DNA of 64,000 nt, taken from Candidatus Obscuribacterales bacterium (lineage in GTDB: Bacteria > Cyanobacteriota > Vampirovibrionia > Obscuribacterales > Obscuribacteraceae). The DNA is taken from the NCBI GenBank assembly GCA_019752635.1, contig JAIELX010000032.1, forward strand, positions 227,525 to 291,524. The letters are read 5' to 3'. Position numbers and translations under genes: made by a program. Of this stretch, positions 17,364 through 25,503 are shown piece after piece (within the stretch, counting starts at the first letter, position 1; each line of letters opens with the position of its first letter). Below the pieces are notes generated by a model, which was not told the DNA's origin, ran no database searches, and saw only the letters and a list, made by a program, of their open reading frames with translations.

Positions 17364-19661
17364 TTATCTGGTAAAGATGTGAGGAATCACACTGGCAGAT
17401 TCGCTTCTTGTAGGTGCCGCTGATGGTAAATCAACGCTTTTACGCTCGTCTTGGCCTTTGCGGGCAAGATTTCGCGACTCCGATAGATAGAAGATAATAC
17501 CTTGCCCTAGAGCTTCTGCCACCTTGCCTTGATAGTCACTGGACATTAATTTCTCGCGTTCCTGCTTGTTGGAAATGAACCCGACTTCCGCCAGAATGGC
17601 TGGATGAGGGGTGTGATTCACAACATAAAATCGTGCTTTTCTAACGTTGCGATCAGGAACGGCCAGGTGACCAACCAGAGCACCATGAATCTTCTGCGCC
17701 AACAGCCTGCTGCAATCATTCTGGTAATAAGTCTCGATACCACGGATCCCCGAATCGCTTTCCAGTGAATTGATGTGGACACTGACAAACGCATCCGGTT
17801 TTACAGAATTAGTGATACGAACCCGCTCTTCCAGCGATACGAATGTGTCGTCGCTACGAGTCATTATCACACGCATGCCGCGGGCTTCCAGATTCTTCTT
17901 CAGTTTGCAGGTGATGCCCAGGGTCATGTCCTTCTCACGCAAATCACCACGTTGAGCGCCGGGATCGCTGCCCCCGTGCCCGGCATCAAGCACAACCGTG
18001 CAGGTGCCGGTCGAGGCGGAGAAGTTCGCAGCGGCAGGGAAACTGGATTCGGTTAGTGTCAGCGCCATGGACGTTCGATCGGCACTCAATTCTTCTTTCA
18101 CGGCTACCCCCGCTTTGGCCAGATCCAGAACGATGCGCACGGAACTGTCGCCATCCGGCATGCCGCTTCGTACCGCACTCAACACAGCCGGTGCCGGACT
18201 CTCAGGGATGTTCATGTCTAGAGACGGAGCGCCATCAATGAAATCGACCACATATCGTTCGGGCTCAGAAAGTCTGAAACTGCGGTATCTCATCGGGCCG
18301 GCGCCCCTCACTATTAACTGTAGCGGTTGAGTCCCGGCAAAGCTGATAGACGGTGAAACATTCGCAAAGGGTTCCACCACAGGCTGGCAATCATCAATTG
18401 GCTCAACCCGAGCAAGTTTGCGGTCAGGGGCGGCGGGCGGAATTTTGGCAACGCCCTTTTCGCCGCCCCTGGTCTCTCCCGGTTTCGGCGAGGCCGGAGT
18501 GCTGAACTGCTGGAAATCCGGCGCTCTAGGCGGCAAGCCCCTGTCGGAAGCATCAGTGCGAATTGGCGTCTCGCTCTTCTTGCTGTTCAGCTGTGGTAGC
18601 GGCGACTCGCTTTTCTTGGTGGTCAAAGGCTTCAGGGGTTTCTCCTCTGAGGGCTCGCTCAGCTCCGCTGCGGTCGAATGACGCCGGCGAAACGCGGGTG
18701 CAAGGGGCGGAAACACGGACGAAAGGCGCGAGAAGGGATTGCGAGAGCGTTTCTCCCCGGGCGCATCCTCCGCTTGCGTAACCGGCTCGCCCGCAGGAGC
18801 AAGCGGAACGTCCACGCTACCGGGGGTTGCGCGAACGCCATTCGGCGCCGGCGGCGCAACTTTCTTCTCCACGGGCTTTTCAGCAACTTTTACCAACGGG
18901 GGCACCCGTTCAAGCACCGCATCGCGAGCAACGCCGCCACCGGGGACGGGAATAGCCGGGCGCAATACCGGCAGCCGGGATAGCGGGGGCGGCTCCTTCT
19001 TGTCTGATAACTTCTTATCGGAACGCCGCGCAATTTCAGCGTCGAGACTTTGCAATATTGAATTGCTTTGCTTGGGTGCAGGCAGCGGTATATATCTGCC
19101 GGCTATATTTCGGGATGATGTTTCACCCTGGTCGGAGTTTCGCATGACATTCCGGCTAGCTGGCTGCGGCGATTTTGCATTCACAGTTTCCGCAACATCA
19201 ACCTTATTTCTTTCTTCAAGCCGGGGAAATCGAACGATCAGCACATCACCTTCAGCGTGCAAATCAATCTTTCTTAGCATTGCCGGATTAGATGTAGTTA
19301 TGGAAATGCGAAAGATCGGTGGACTCGTTTGGAACTGCCCTATCCTCACCGATTCTACCAATCGGTTGTGAGGGTGAATAATGCTGGAAGGCTGATTCCA
19401 GACCAATTCCGGAAAGTCCACACACATGACGGTCTGCCCCGCCGTCCCCGGAAAGTACTGAATTACAGGCACCGGCAGTGGTTGCTTGCCTCTGATTCGC
19501 AGGGAAATGCAGTCCCCTGAGGAATCTTCCACCGCACTAACTACTCGTCCGGGAATACCGAAGCCGAAGTCCCGCTCCTGCGCGTGCAATCCTGAAGGCA
19601 GAAGCATTTCACTGATGGAGAGAAGGACGCAAGTTGCTATCCATCTCGATCTTAGCGACAT
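17364..19661 (-). CDS. N-acetylmuramoyl-L-alanine amidase with AMIN domains
   Basis: Periplasmic cell-wall amidase of the AmiC type, 765 residues. A signal peptide ends near residue 27 (GLHAQ). An AMIN-like beta domain follows at about 35-150 (septal peptidoglycan targeting), then a long Pro/Lys/Ser-rich linker (about 150-420), a second AMIN-like domain (about 425-530, LQLIVRGAGPMRYRSFRLSE) and the catalytic Amidase_3 domain (about 545-730). Zinc-binding and catalytic signatures are VVLDAGHGGSDPGA, SVHINSLES and the Glu of AEVGFISNKQERE. It probably splits septal wall, like its relatives working with FtsZ. The linker is unusually long. It is divergent from hppA. Confidence 0.94.
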   Translation of the reverse strand: MSLRSRWIATCVLLSISEMLLPSGLHAQERDFGFGIPGRVVSAVEDSSGDCISLRIRGKQPLPVPVIQYFPGTAGQTVMCVDFPELVWNQPSSIIHPHNRLVESVRIGQFQTSPPIFRISITTSNPAMLRKIDLHAEGDVLIVRFPRLEERNKVDVAETVNAKSPQPASRNVMRNSDQGETSSRNIAGRYIPLPAPKQSNSILQSLDAEIARRSDKKLSDKKEPPPLSRLPVLRPAIPVPGGGVARDAVLERVPPLVKVAEKPVEKKVAPPAPNGVRATPGSVDVPLAPAGEPVTQAEDAPGEKRSRNPFSRLSSVFPPLAPAFRRRHSTAAELSEPSEEKPLKPLTTKKSESPLPQLNSKKSETPIRTDASDRGLPPRAPDFQQFSTPASPKPGETRGGEKGVAKIPPAAPDRKLARVEPIDDCQPVVEPFANVSPSISFAGTQPLQLIVRGAGPMRYRSFRLSEPERYVVDFIDGAPSLDMNIPESPAPAVLSAVRSGMPDGDSSVRIVLDLAKAGVAVKEELSADRTSMALTLTESSFPAAANFSASTGTCTVVLDAGHGGSDPGAQRGDLREKDMTLGITCKLKKNLEARGMRVIMTRSDDTFVSLEERVRITNSVKPDAFVSVHINSLESDSGIRGIETYYQNDCSRLLAQKIHGALVGHLAVPDRNVRKARFYVVNHTPHPAILAEVGFISNKQEREKLMSSDYQGKVAEALGQGIIFYLSESRNLARKGQDERKSVDLPSAAPTRSESASVIPHIFTR

Positions 19662-19982
19662 GAACCCACCTTAACCTTCCCGCCGGCCCAATTTTAACAT
19701 GATTGGCAAGCGCTCTCCGGCTTTCATCGCCCCCTCCGCTTGACTTGGCTTTGCCACCACTGGCGAGGCTAGTTAAAAAATGTTCGGCGGAAGCTTTTTA
19801 ATTGATCTGGTAACCTTCAAAACCTTGTCCAAACGATATCTACATGAGACCGACCGGTGCTGTGGAAGTTCCCGTCGGATTCTAATTTTCTCAAGAAGAA
19901 AAAGTTCGGATATTTCGGAATGCAGTGGCTTTCCGATAATAATTAGTCGAGTCCAAGGATACTTGCGGAGGGAATTGCTGCA
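19662..19982. other. Divergent promoter region amidase/hppA
   Basis: A 321-base gene-free stretch that must carry promoters in both directions. A GATAAT near 19935-19940 could be the hppA -10, but no good -35 is visible. A GGAGGG Shine-Dalgarno lies at about 19968-19973 before hppA. No tRNA or riboswitch is recognisable. Confidence 0.4.
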
Positions 19983-22073
19983 ATGACAGGCCAGGGAGAT
20001 CTAGAAATGGCGCTTACGTGGGCGCCAATCGCATGTGCGACGGGCGCAATTATTTACGGAGCCGCTGTCGGTGCGTGGGTGGTTAAGCTCCCTGCTGGCA
20101 ATGCGCGAATGCAGGAGATTGCGGCTGCTATTCAAGAAGGTGCAAACGCTTACATGAAGCGTCAATACATCTCCGTATTAGTTGTAGGCATAGTTCTTTT
20201 CGGTATCATCGCCGCCTGCCTCAATATGACTACCGCAATCGGATTCGCAATCGGAGCGCTTTTCAGCGGTCTGGCCGGTTTCATCGGCATGATCGTGTCA
20301 GTGCGCGCGAACGTCAGAACAGCAGAAGCTGCTCGCGACGGTCTATCTAAAGCACTAAACGTTGCATTCAAGGGCGGTTCGGTAACCGGACTTCTGGTTG
20401 TCGGTCTTGGTTTGCTGGGCGTTGCCGGATTCTACATGGTGACCAAGGATGTAAATGCATTGGTCGGGCTGGGCTTCGGAGCAAGCTTGATCTCAGTATT
20501 TGCTCGACTTGGTGGTGGCATCTACACCAAAGCAGCGGACGTCGGCGCCGACCTTGTCGGTAAAGTGGAAGCAGGAATTCCTGAAGACGATCCACGCAAC
20601 CCTGCCGTTATCGCAGACAACGTAGGCGACAACGTAGGCGACTGCGCCGGCATGGCAGCCGACTTGTTTGAGACGTACGCAGTTACAGCGATTGCAACCA
20701 TGCTTCTGGCCAGCATTGAATTCAAAACACAAATTGCCGGCGGCAACAGCAATATTCTTCTCTATCCATTAGTACTAGGCGGCGTGTCCATTATCGCTTC
20801 AATCATCGGCACATTCTTCGTGCGATTGGGAAGCAACAAGAACATTATGGGTGCGCTTTACGTAGGTTTGATCGTTTCCGGTGTATTGGCTGCGGGTGCT
20901 TTCTACCCGGTGACCATGCAAATGATGAACGCCGAAGGCATGAACCCGATGAACTACTGGCTGTCATCGCTGGTTGGACTGGTAGTGACCGGATTGCTGG
21001 TGTGGATTACCGAATACTACACTTCAACTGACTATGGTCCGGTCAGATACATCGCCAAGTCTTCCGAAACCGGTCACGCGACTAACATTATCGCCGGGCT
21101 GGCTGTTTCGATGGAAGCAACAGCGTTGCCGGTGCTCTCAATCGTAGCCGGTATCGTTACCGCCTATGCACTTTCCGGAATCTTCGGTGTCGCGCTCGCC
21201 GCTATGTCCATGCTCAGCATGGCCGGCATTATCGTTGCAATTGACTCATATGGACCGATCACCGACAACGCCGGTGGTATAGCAGAAATGGCCGAACTGC
21301 CGAAAGAAGTTCGCGCAGTCACCGATCCACTAGATGCTGTGGGCAACACCACCAAAGCTGTGACAAAAGGCTATGCTATCGGTTCCGCCGGTCTGGCCGC
21401 AATCGTGTTGTTCAGCTCCTACACTCAAGAACTGAAGGCTCACGCTGAGCACAATGGTGTCGATATCACCAAGCTCAACTTCCAACTGGACAATCCTTAT
21501 GTAATTGCCGGCTTGTTCATCGGCGGCTTGATCCCCTTCCTCTTCGCGGCAATGGCTATGAAGGCAGTTGGTGAAGCAGGCGGTTTGGTCGTTGACGAAG
21601 TACGTCGCCAGTTCCGAGAGAAACCGGGCATCATGGATGGTACCGCTAAGCCCGACTATGGCACCTGCGTCGACATCGTGACCAAAGCAGCTATCAGCAA
21701 GATGATCGTTCCCGCTTTGATGCCTGTTTTGACCCCGATCCTAATCGCGGCACTGGGCGCCCTGTGGTTGAACCAGGCTCTTCCTGGCGAATTCGCAGCA
21801 GCGAAGATTATCGGCGGCGTTCTCGTCGGGTCAATCATCACCGGTATCTTCGTGGCAGTGAGCATGACCTCCGGCGGCGGCGCTTGGGACAATGCCAAGA
21901 AGTACATTGAAGAGGGACACCATGGCGGCAAAGGTTCGGATGCCCACAAAGCAGCCGTCACCGGCGATACCGTCGGCGACCCTTATAAGGACACTGCCGG
22001 TCCGGCAATCAATCCGATGATCAAGATTCTGAACATCGTTGCTTTGCTGCTGGTTTCGTTCCTGGTCAAGTAG
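19983..22073 (+). CDS. hppA: Membrane-bound proton-translocating pyrophosphatase (K+-independent type)
   Basis: Integral membrane enzyme that hydrolyses pyrophosphate and pumps H+ outwards. It has 696 residues and about 15-16 membrane helices. The substrate loop is complete: GADLVGKVEAGIPEDDPRNP and NVGDNVGDCAGMAADLFE, with the second acidic set near the C-terminus (SGGGAWDNAKKYIEEG; GDTVGDPYKDTAGPAINP). The determinant segment reads GNTTKAVTKGYAIGSA; Lys in that position marks the K+-independent subfamily, whereas K+-dependent enzymes have Ala (established for H+-PPases). The ATG at 19983 is 10 bases after GGAGGG; an ATG at 20007 (MALTWAP) with AGGGAG upstream is an alternative. Confidence 0.97.
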   Translation: MTGQGDLEMALTWAPIACATGAIIYGAAVGAWVVKLPAGNARMQEIAAAIQEGANAYMKRQYISVLVVGIVLFGIIAACLNMTTAIGFAIGALFSGLAGFIGMIVSVRANVRTAEAARDGLSKALNVAFKGGSVTGLLVVGLGLLGVAGFYMVTKDVNALVGLGFGASLISVFARLGGGIYTKAADVGADLVGKVEAGIPEDDPRNPAVIADNVGDNVGDCAGMAADLFETYAVTAIATMLLASIEFKTQIAGGNSNILLYPLVLGGVSIIASIIGTFFVRLGSNKNIMGALYVGLIVSGVLAAGAFYPVTMQMMNAEGMNPMNYWLSSLVGLVVTGLLVWITEYYTSTDYGPVRYIAKSSETGHATNIIAGLAVSMEATALPVLSIVAGIVTAYALSGIFGVALAAMSMLSMAGIIVAIDSYGPITDNAGGIAEMAELPKEVRAVTDPLDAVGNTTKAVTKGYAIGSAGLAAIVLFSSYTQELKAHAEHNGVDITKLNFQLDNPYVIAGLFIGGLIPFLFAAMAMKAVGEAGGLVVDEVRRQFREKPGIMDGTAKPDYGTCVDIVTKAAISKMIVPALMPVLTPILIAALGALWLNQALPGEFAAAKIIGGVLVGSIITGIFVAVSMTSGGGAWDNAKKYIEEGHHGGKGSDAHKAAVTGDTVGDPYKDTAGPAINPMIKILNIVALLLVSFLVK

Positions 22074-22086
22074 AAATCGAATACGT

Positions 22087-22125
22087 CCAAGCAGGGATTA
22101 CACCAAGGGTGTGATCCCTGCTTGG
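22087..22125 (+). terminator. Long hairpin terminator after hppA
   Basis: An 18-bp stem (22087-22104 with 22108-22125, one G-U pair, AAG loop) starts 14 bases after the hppA stop. The following CAAAGACTTTT is a weak T-tract, so it may be a terminator or an mRNA-stabilising structure. Confidence 0.7.
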
Positions 22126-22180
22126 CAAAGACTTTTCGGTTCTTTATCGGCAGCCGGGGCGATCAACGGCAGGAAAAAAG

Positions 22181-22651
22181 ATGCAAGTAAGGGCCGCTAA
22201 TAGGCAAGACGAACCACTTATCCGCAACATAGTTTTTTCGGCGTTGGAAGAACTAGGAATTACACCTGATCCCGACGGTCGAGACAAAGACCTTAAGAAT
22301 GTCGAGCAAAGTTACTTCTGGCACGATGGCGCCTGCCTCGTTGCAGAAAGAGATGGTCAAGTTATTGGCGTTGTGGCCGCGCGCCGAGGTTCCACTGAAG
22401 ATGAGCTGGAACTGGCACGCCTGGCGGTCTATCCCGCAGCGCGAAACCGAGGCGTCGGACGAGAATTGATGAAGACGCTCTTGTTCTTTGCAGGCAACAT
22501 GGAATACAAAACGCTCGTACTCGGCTCGGATCTACCATCGGCCGACCTGGCTCGTTTGCCGGCCGCGAAACTGGTAAAACTAGGTTTTGCCAGGCAAGAC
22601 AGCGCCTGGCGCATGTCCGTGCCGGCAGGAACAATGTGCCCGGCAAGCTGA
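22181..22651 (+). CDS. GNAT-family N-acetyltransferase
   Basis: A 156-residue single-domain acetyltransferase that would move an acetyl group from acetyl-CoA to an unknown amine. The acetyl-CoA loop is present as VYPAARNRGVGRELMKTLL, preceded by the beta strand GQVIGVVAARRG and the ELARLAV segment. The C-terminal LVKLGFARQD fits the family's last motif. A good AGGAAAAAAG Shine-Dalgarno precedes the ATG. The substrate cannot be predicted. It lies between hppA and the second kinase on the same strand. Confidence 0.88.
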   Translation: MQVRAANRQDEPLIRNIVFSALEELGITPDPDGRDKDLKNVEQSYFWHDGACLVAERDGQVIGVVAARRGSTEDELELARLAVYPAARNRGVGRELMKTLLFFAGNMEYKTLVLGSDLPSADLARLPAAKLVKLGFARQDSAWRMSVPAGTMCPAS

Positions 22652-22778
22652 TACCACGCTCGCTTTATCATCATCCTGCAAGCTTCAGTCGATTTCGCAA
22701 TGTCGAACACTGAGCAGCCCGCGGTGAAAAATCTCGCCTATGCGGGAATGTAGCTTGATGGATACCGGCGATTGACCA

Positions 22779-24725
22779 ATGAAACCGGGCGACATTTACG
22801 ACAACAAATTGCAGATCATCGAATGCCTCGGTCAGGGAGGCATGGGCGTCGTGTACAAAGTAATGCACCTAACTTTGGAAGAGTTGTTTGCATTGAAGGT
22901 AGTTCGCGCCGAGATCATCTCAGACCCGGCCGCGGTCAAGAGACTCAAGAATGAGGCGCAGCTGGCCAGCCAACTCCTTCACGACAACATCGTTCGTGTT
23001 ACCGCATCGGGCATGTGTGACGGCACGCCCTACATTTTGATGGAATTTCTCACCGGTGATAGTCTGGCGGAGAAACTGGCAAAGAGAAGCCCTCTTTCAA
23101 TAGAGGAGTTGTTTCCTATTGTCGAGCAATGTTGCCACGCGCTCAGTCATGCACATGCTCGCGGAATTGCGCATTTGGATCTCAAACCGGGAAACATTTG
23201 GCTGCAAGATAACAACAACGTGAAGCTCCTCGACTTCGGTATCGCTAAGGCTATCGATGAAGGGCAGGATTCCCGGAAGCTGGCTTCAACAGGCACTCTT
23301 GTCGGTAGTCCAGCGTACATGAGCCCGGAGCAGTGCAGGGGGAGAGCACCATCGGCAGCGTCTGATGTTTACTCACTTGGTTGCGTTATTTACGAATGCT
23401 TGACCGGTGAAACACCATTTACCGGTGAGGTAATGTCCGCCGTATTGTTGAAGCACCTGAACGAAGCGCCGAGACGTCCGTCTAAACATGTCGCATCACT
23501 GCAACCCTTCGACGAAATCATTTTAAAAATGCTGTCGAAAGAGCCAAAACAAAGACCGAAAATAGCAGAAGTGTTACTTGCGCTCGATCCTGATACGGAC
23601 AGAATACGCTTGCATCGGAAGAAACAGAAGCTCGCGGACATGGCAAAAGCCCGTCGCATCAAATTGTCGCTCCTGATTCCAGCCTGCATTTTTGTCCCCA
23701 TAGGCGGTGCCTATCTATTCATGCAAACCGATAGTTCCATCCCTGTATGGGAAAGACTCCTGCGCTCGCCGATGCTCCGGAACAATCCACGGACAAAAGA
23801 GCAAATTGCCGCGAACCTGGCCAGACAGTATCACGCGGCGGGTCAAATCGACAAAGAAGCAGCGATGTACATTTCTGAGCTAGCTCAAACACTGGCCCCG
23901 TCACGTCCTCCCATCGAGGTTGCTCGTGTCCGGGAACTAGCATCGAAACTGTGTAGTTTGGCACCGGCAGACGCTTCCGCTCATCACTGGATCGATGATG
24001 TGTTGGATGTGGCAAACAAGATAGAGAATCAACGGATGGACGAAGCAGCAGACCTAATCGAAATTGCGATCACGTCCCGATACAAGCTTGAGGGAGAGTT
24101 GACGACCGAGAAGCAGCTACTAGCGTTAAGAGTGTTTCAGTTGCGCACAAAACGCAGAGGCGGCGACCATCAGAGGCAATACATCGAAATGCTTAGCGAG
24201 GCAGTTAATAAGATTACGGATAAAAGACTGGCGGCGACAGCCAACGCACGCTTGATCCTGGAATTGATTGCCATGAACGATCACGCCGAAGGAAACAGCG
24301 GTCTTTCACCTTCTTATATGTGTACACGCATATGCGATGCCCTTCAAAGGCTCAGCCGGTCCTCTCTCGACGCGAATGCGACGGAGCAAATTCAGAAGCT
24401 GTTCTTGTCATTGAGTATGTTTTTGCACGATCCGCCCTCAAACTGGACGGCGAAGACAGCTGAATTGTACAAGAACACGAGACTAACCAGGCTCTTACAG
24501 GACTATGCGGAGAAATCCGATGACGGCAGGTCTCGTACATACCTTGTTTGGCTAAAAGGGGAAATGGCACTGGCAGCAGGCGACAGACAGACAGCGAAGA
24601 AGTGCTTCAAGCAGGCAAAAATCGAATATGCCCGTGTTGGAAAATCGTTGCGCGATCTAAGCACTGACGTGACGTTGATCCGCCAGTCGCTGGAGAATAG
24701 TTTGACTCGAGCTACTTCACCTTAA
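22779..24725 (+). CDS. Ser/Thr protein kinase with transmembrane helix and helical C-terminal region
   Basis: Hanks-type kinase, 648 residues. The catalytic domain (about 10-275) has the glycine loop GQGGMGVVYKVMH, Lys40 in ALKVV, the loop HLDLKPGN with Asp134 and Asn139, DFG at 152-154 and SPAYMSPEQC. The usual HRD Arg is Leu133, so this is a non-RD kinase, and the KPEN glutamate is Gly. One membrane helix lies at about 293-314 (LSLLIPACIFVPIGGAYLF). The remaining 330 residues outside are helical and TPR-like (for instance TYLVWLKGEMALAAGDRQTA), a likely ligand or partner-binding part. The last 14 bases overlap the convergent gene. Confidence 0.92.
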   Translation: MKPGDIYDNKLQIIECLGQGGMGVVYKVMHLTLEELFALKVVRAEIISDPAAVKRLKNEAQLASQLLHDNIVRVTASGMCDGTPYILMEFLTGDSLAEKLAKRSPLSIEELFPIVEQCCHALSHAHARGIAHLDLKPGNIWLQDNNNVKLLDFGIAKAIDEGQDSRKLASTGTLVGSPAYMSPEQCRGRAPSAASDVYSLGCVIYECLTGETPFTGEVMSAVLLKHLNEAPRRPSKHVASLQPFDEIILKMLSKEPKQRPKIAEVLLALDPDTDRIRLHRKKQKLADMAKARRIKLSLLIPACIFVPIGGAYLFMQTDSSIPVWERLLRSPMLRNNPRTKEQIAANLARQYHAAGQIDKEAAMYISELAQTLAPSRPPIEVARVRELASKLCSLAPADASAHHWIDDVLDVANKIENQRMDEAADLIEIAITSRYKLEGELTTEKQLLALRVFQLRTKRRGGDHQRQYIEMLSEAVNKITDKRLAATANARLILELIAMNDHAEGNSGLSPSYMCTRICDALQRLSRSSLDANATEQIQKLFLSLSMFLHDPPSNWTAKTAELYKNTRLTRLLQDYAEKSDDGRSRTYLVWLKGEMALAAGDRQTAKKCFKQAKIEYARVGKSLRDLSTDVTLIRQSLENSLTRATSP

Positions 24726-25230
24726 ACTGCTTTAGCTGTTTCACCCAAGCATCTTTGCTTTTCTCGAAGTCTGCCGCATTTTTCGTTGCATGCTGCACAT
24801 TGTGCAAACCGGACTTACCCATAAAAATGCGATGAATGCCGAATTCTTGCGTATCTCCGGAGCCGGCTCGAAACTCGTAAATAACCTCGGTCGGAGCAGA
24901 ACTTATGACACTGTTCACCTTACCGGTAGCATTCATACTGTTGAAGTAGCCATGGACAACCTTTTCGGGAACAGCGTTCGCAGGAAGTTTAAAGAAGAAA
25001 TCAGTTATTAACTCGCTCCAGTTTTCAACCGATTCGTTTTGCAAAATCCACTCTGTAATTCGCTGGCCTTCTTGCGGAGTTTCCTGAGTAAATCCCTGCT
25101 TCCAAGTGCGTCCGTCAAACGTCGGTTGAACCGGTTCAAGATCGGCAAATGCGGGAGGGAGCCATAGACCTGGCGCAGTCAACAAAACAACACCGAGAGA
25201 GGCAATACGTTTCCAAGTAAAATTCTTCAT
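24712..25230 (-). CDS. Exported protein of unknown function
   Basis: A 172-residue protein with a signal peptide (KNFTWKRIASLGVVLLTAPG, cleavage near PAFA at about residue 30) and a compact mature domain that I do not recognise. ITEWILQNESVENWSELITD and HRIFMGKSGLHNVQHATKN are its most regular segments; the latter resembles small periplasmic lipoprotein-like folds, but no family can be named. The ATG at 25230 follows GAGGAG at good spacing. It overlaps the end of the kinase gene by 14 bases, tail to tail. Confidence 0.75.
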   Translation of the reverse strand: MKNFTWKRIASLGVVLLTAPGLWLPPAFADLEPVQPTFDGRTWKQGFTQETPQEGQRITEWILQNESVENWSELITDFFFKLPANAVPEKVVHGYFNSMNATGKVNSVISSAPTEVIYEFRAGSGDTQEFGIHRIFMGKSGLHNVQHATKNAADFEKSKDAWVKQLKQFKVK

Positions 25231-25380
25231 CAAACTCTCCTCGTTTCCTCGGTTCACTCCCCGTGAGGTCTGCGTCAAAACAGGAGAGAGAGGGAGAAGC
25301 ACGCCTGCCAAGCAGGAAATGTGTATTAAGCAAAAGACGCGGTAATGAAGCCCTCTTCAGCAATAGTGCCGACCTGTCGG

Positions 25381-25409
25381 ATGACTGTTGCCGCTTTATT
25401 TGGTATAAC
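25381..25409 (+). promoter_or_regulatory. Putative promoter of the TolC-like gene
   Basis: ATGACT (25381-25386), a 17-base spacer ending in TGG, then TATAAC (25404-25409), an extended -10 arrangement. Transcription would start near 25416, which supports the ATG at 25504 as the real start of the downstream gene over earlier in-frame codons. Confidence 0.5.
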
Positions 25410-25503
25410 TCTGCATCGGTCCTTGAAAATCAGCCCGGAATCCCGGTTGGCAAGTACATTGCCACCACAGAGGATCAACGCAGTGAGTCCGTGCGCGGGT
25501 AGT

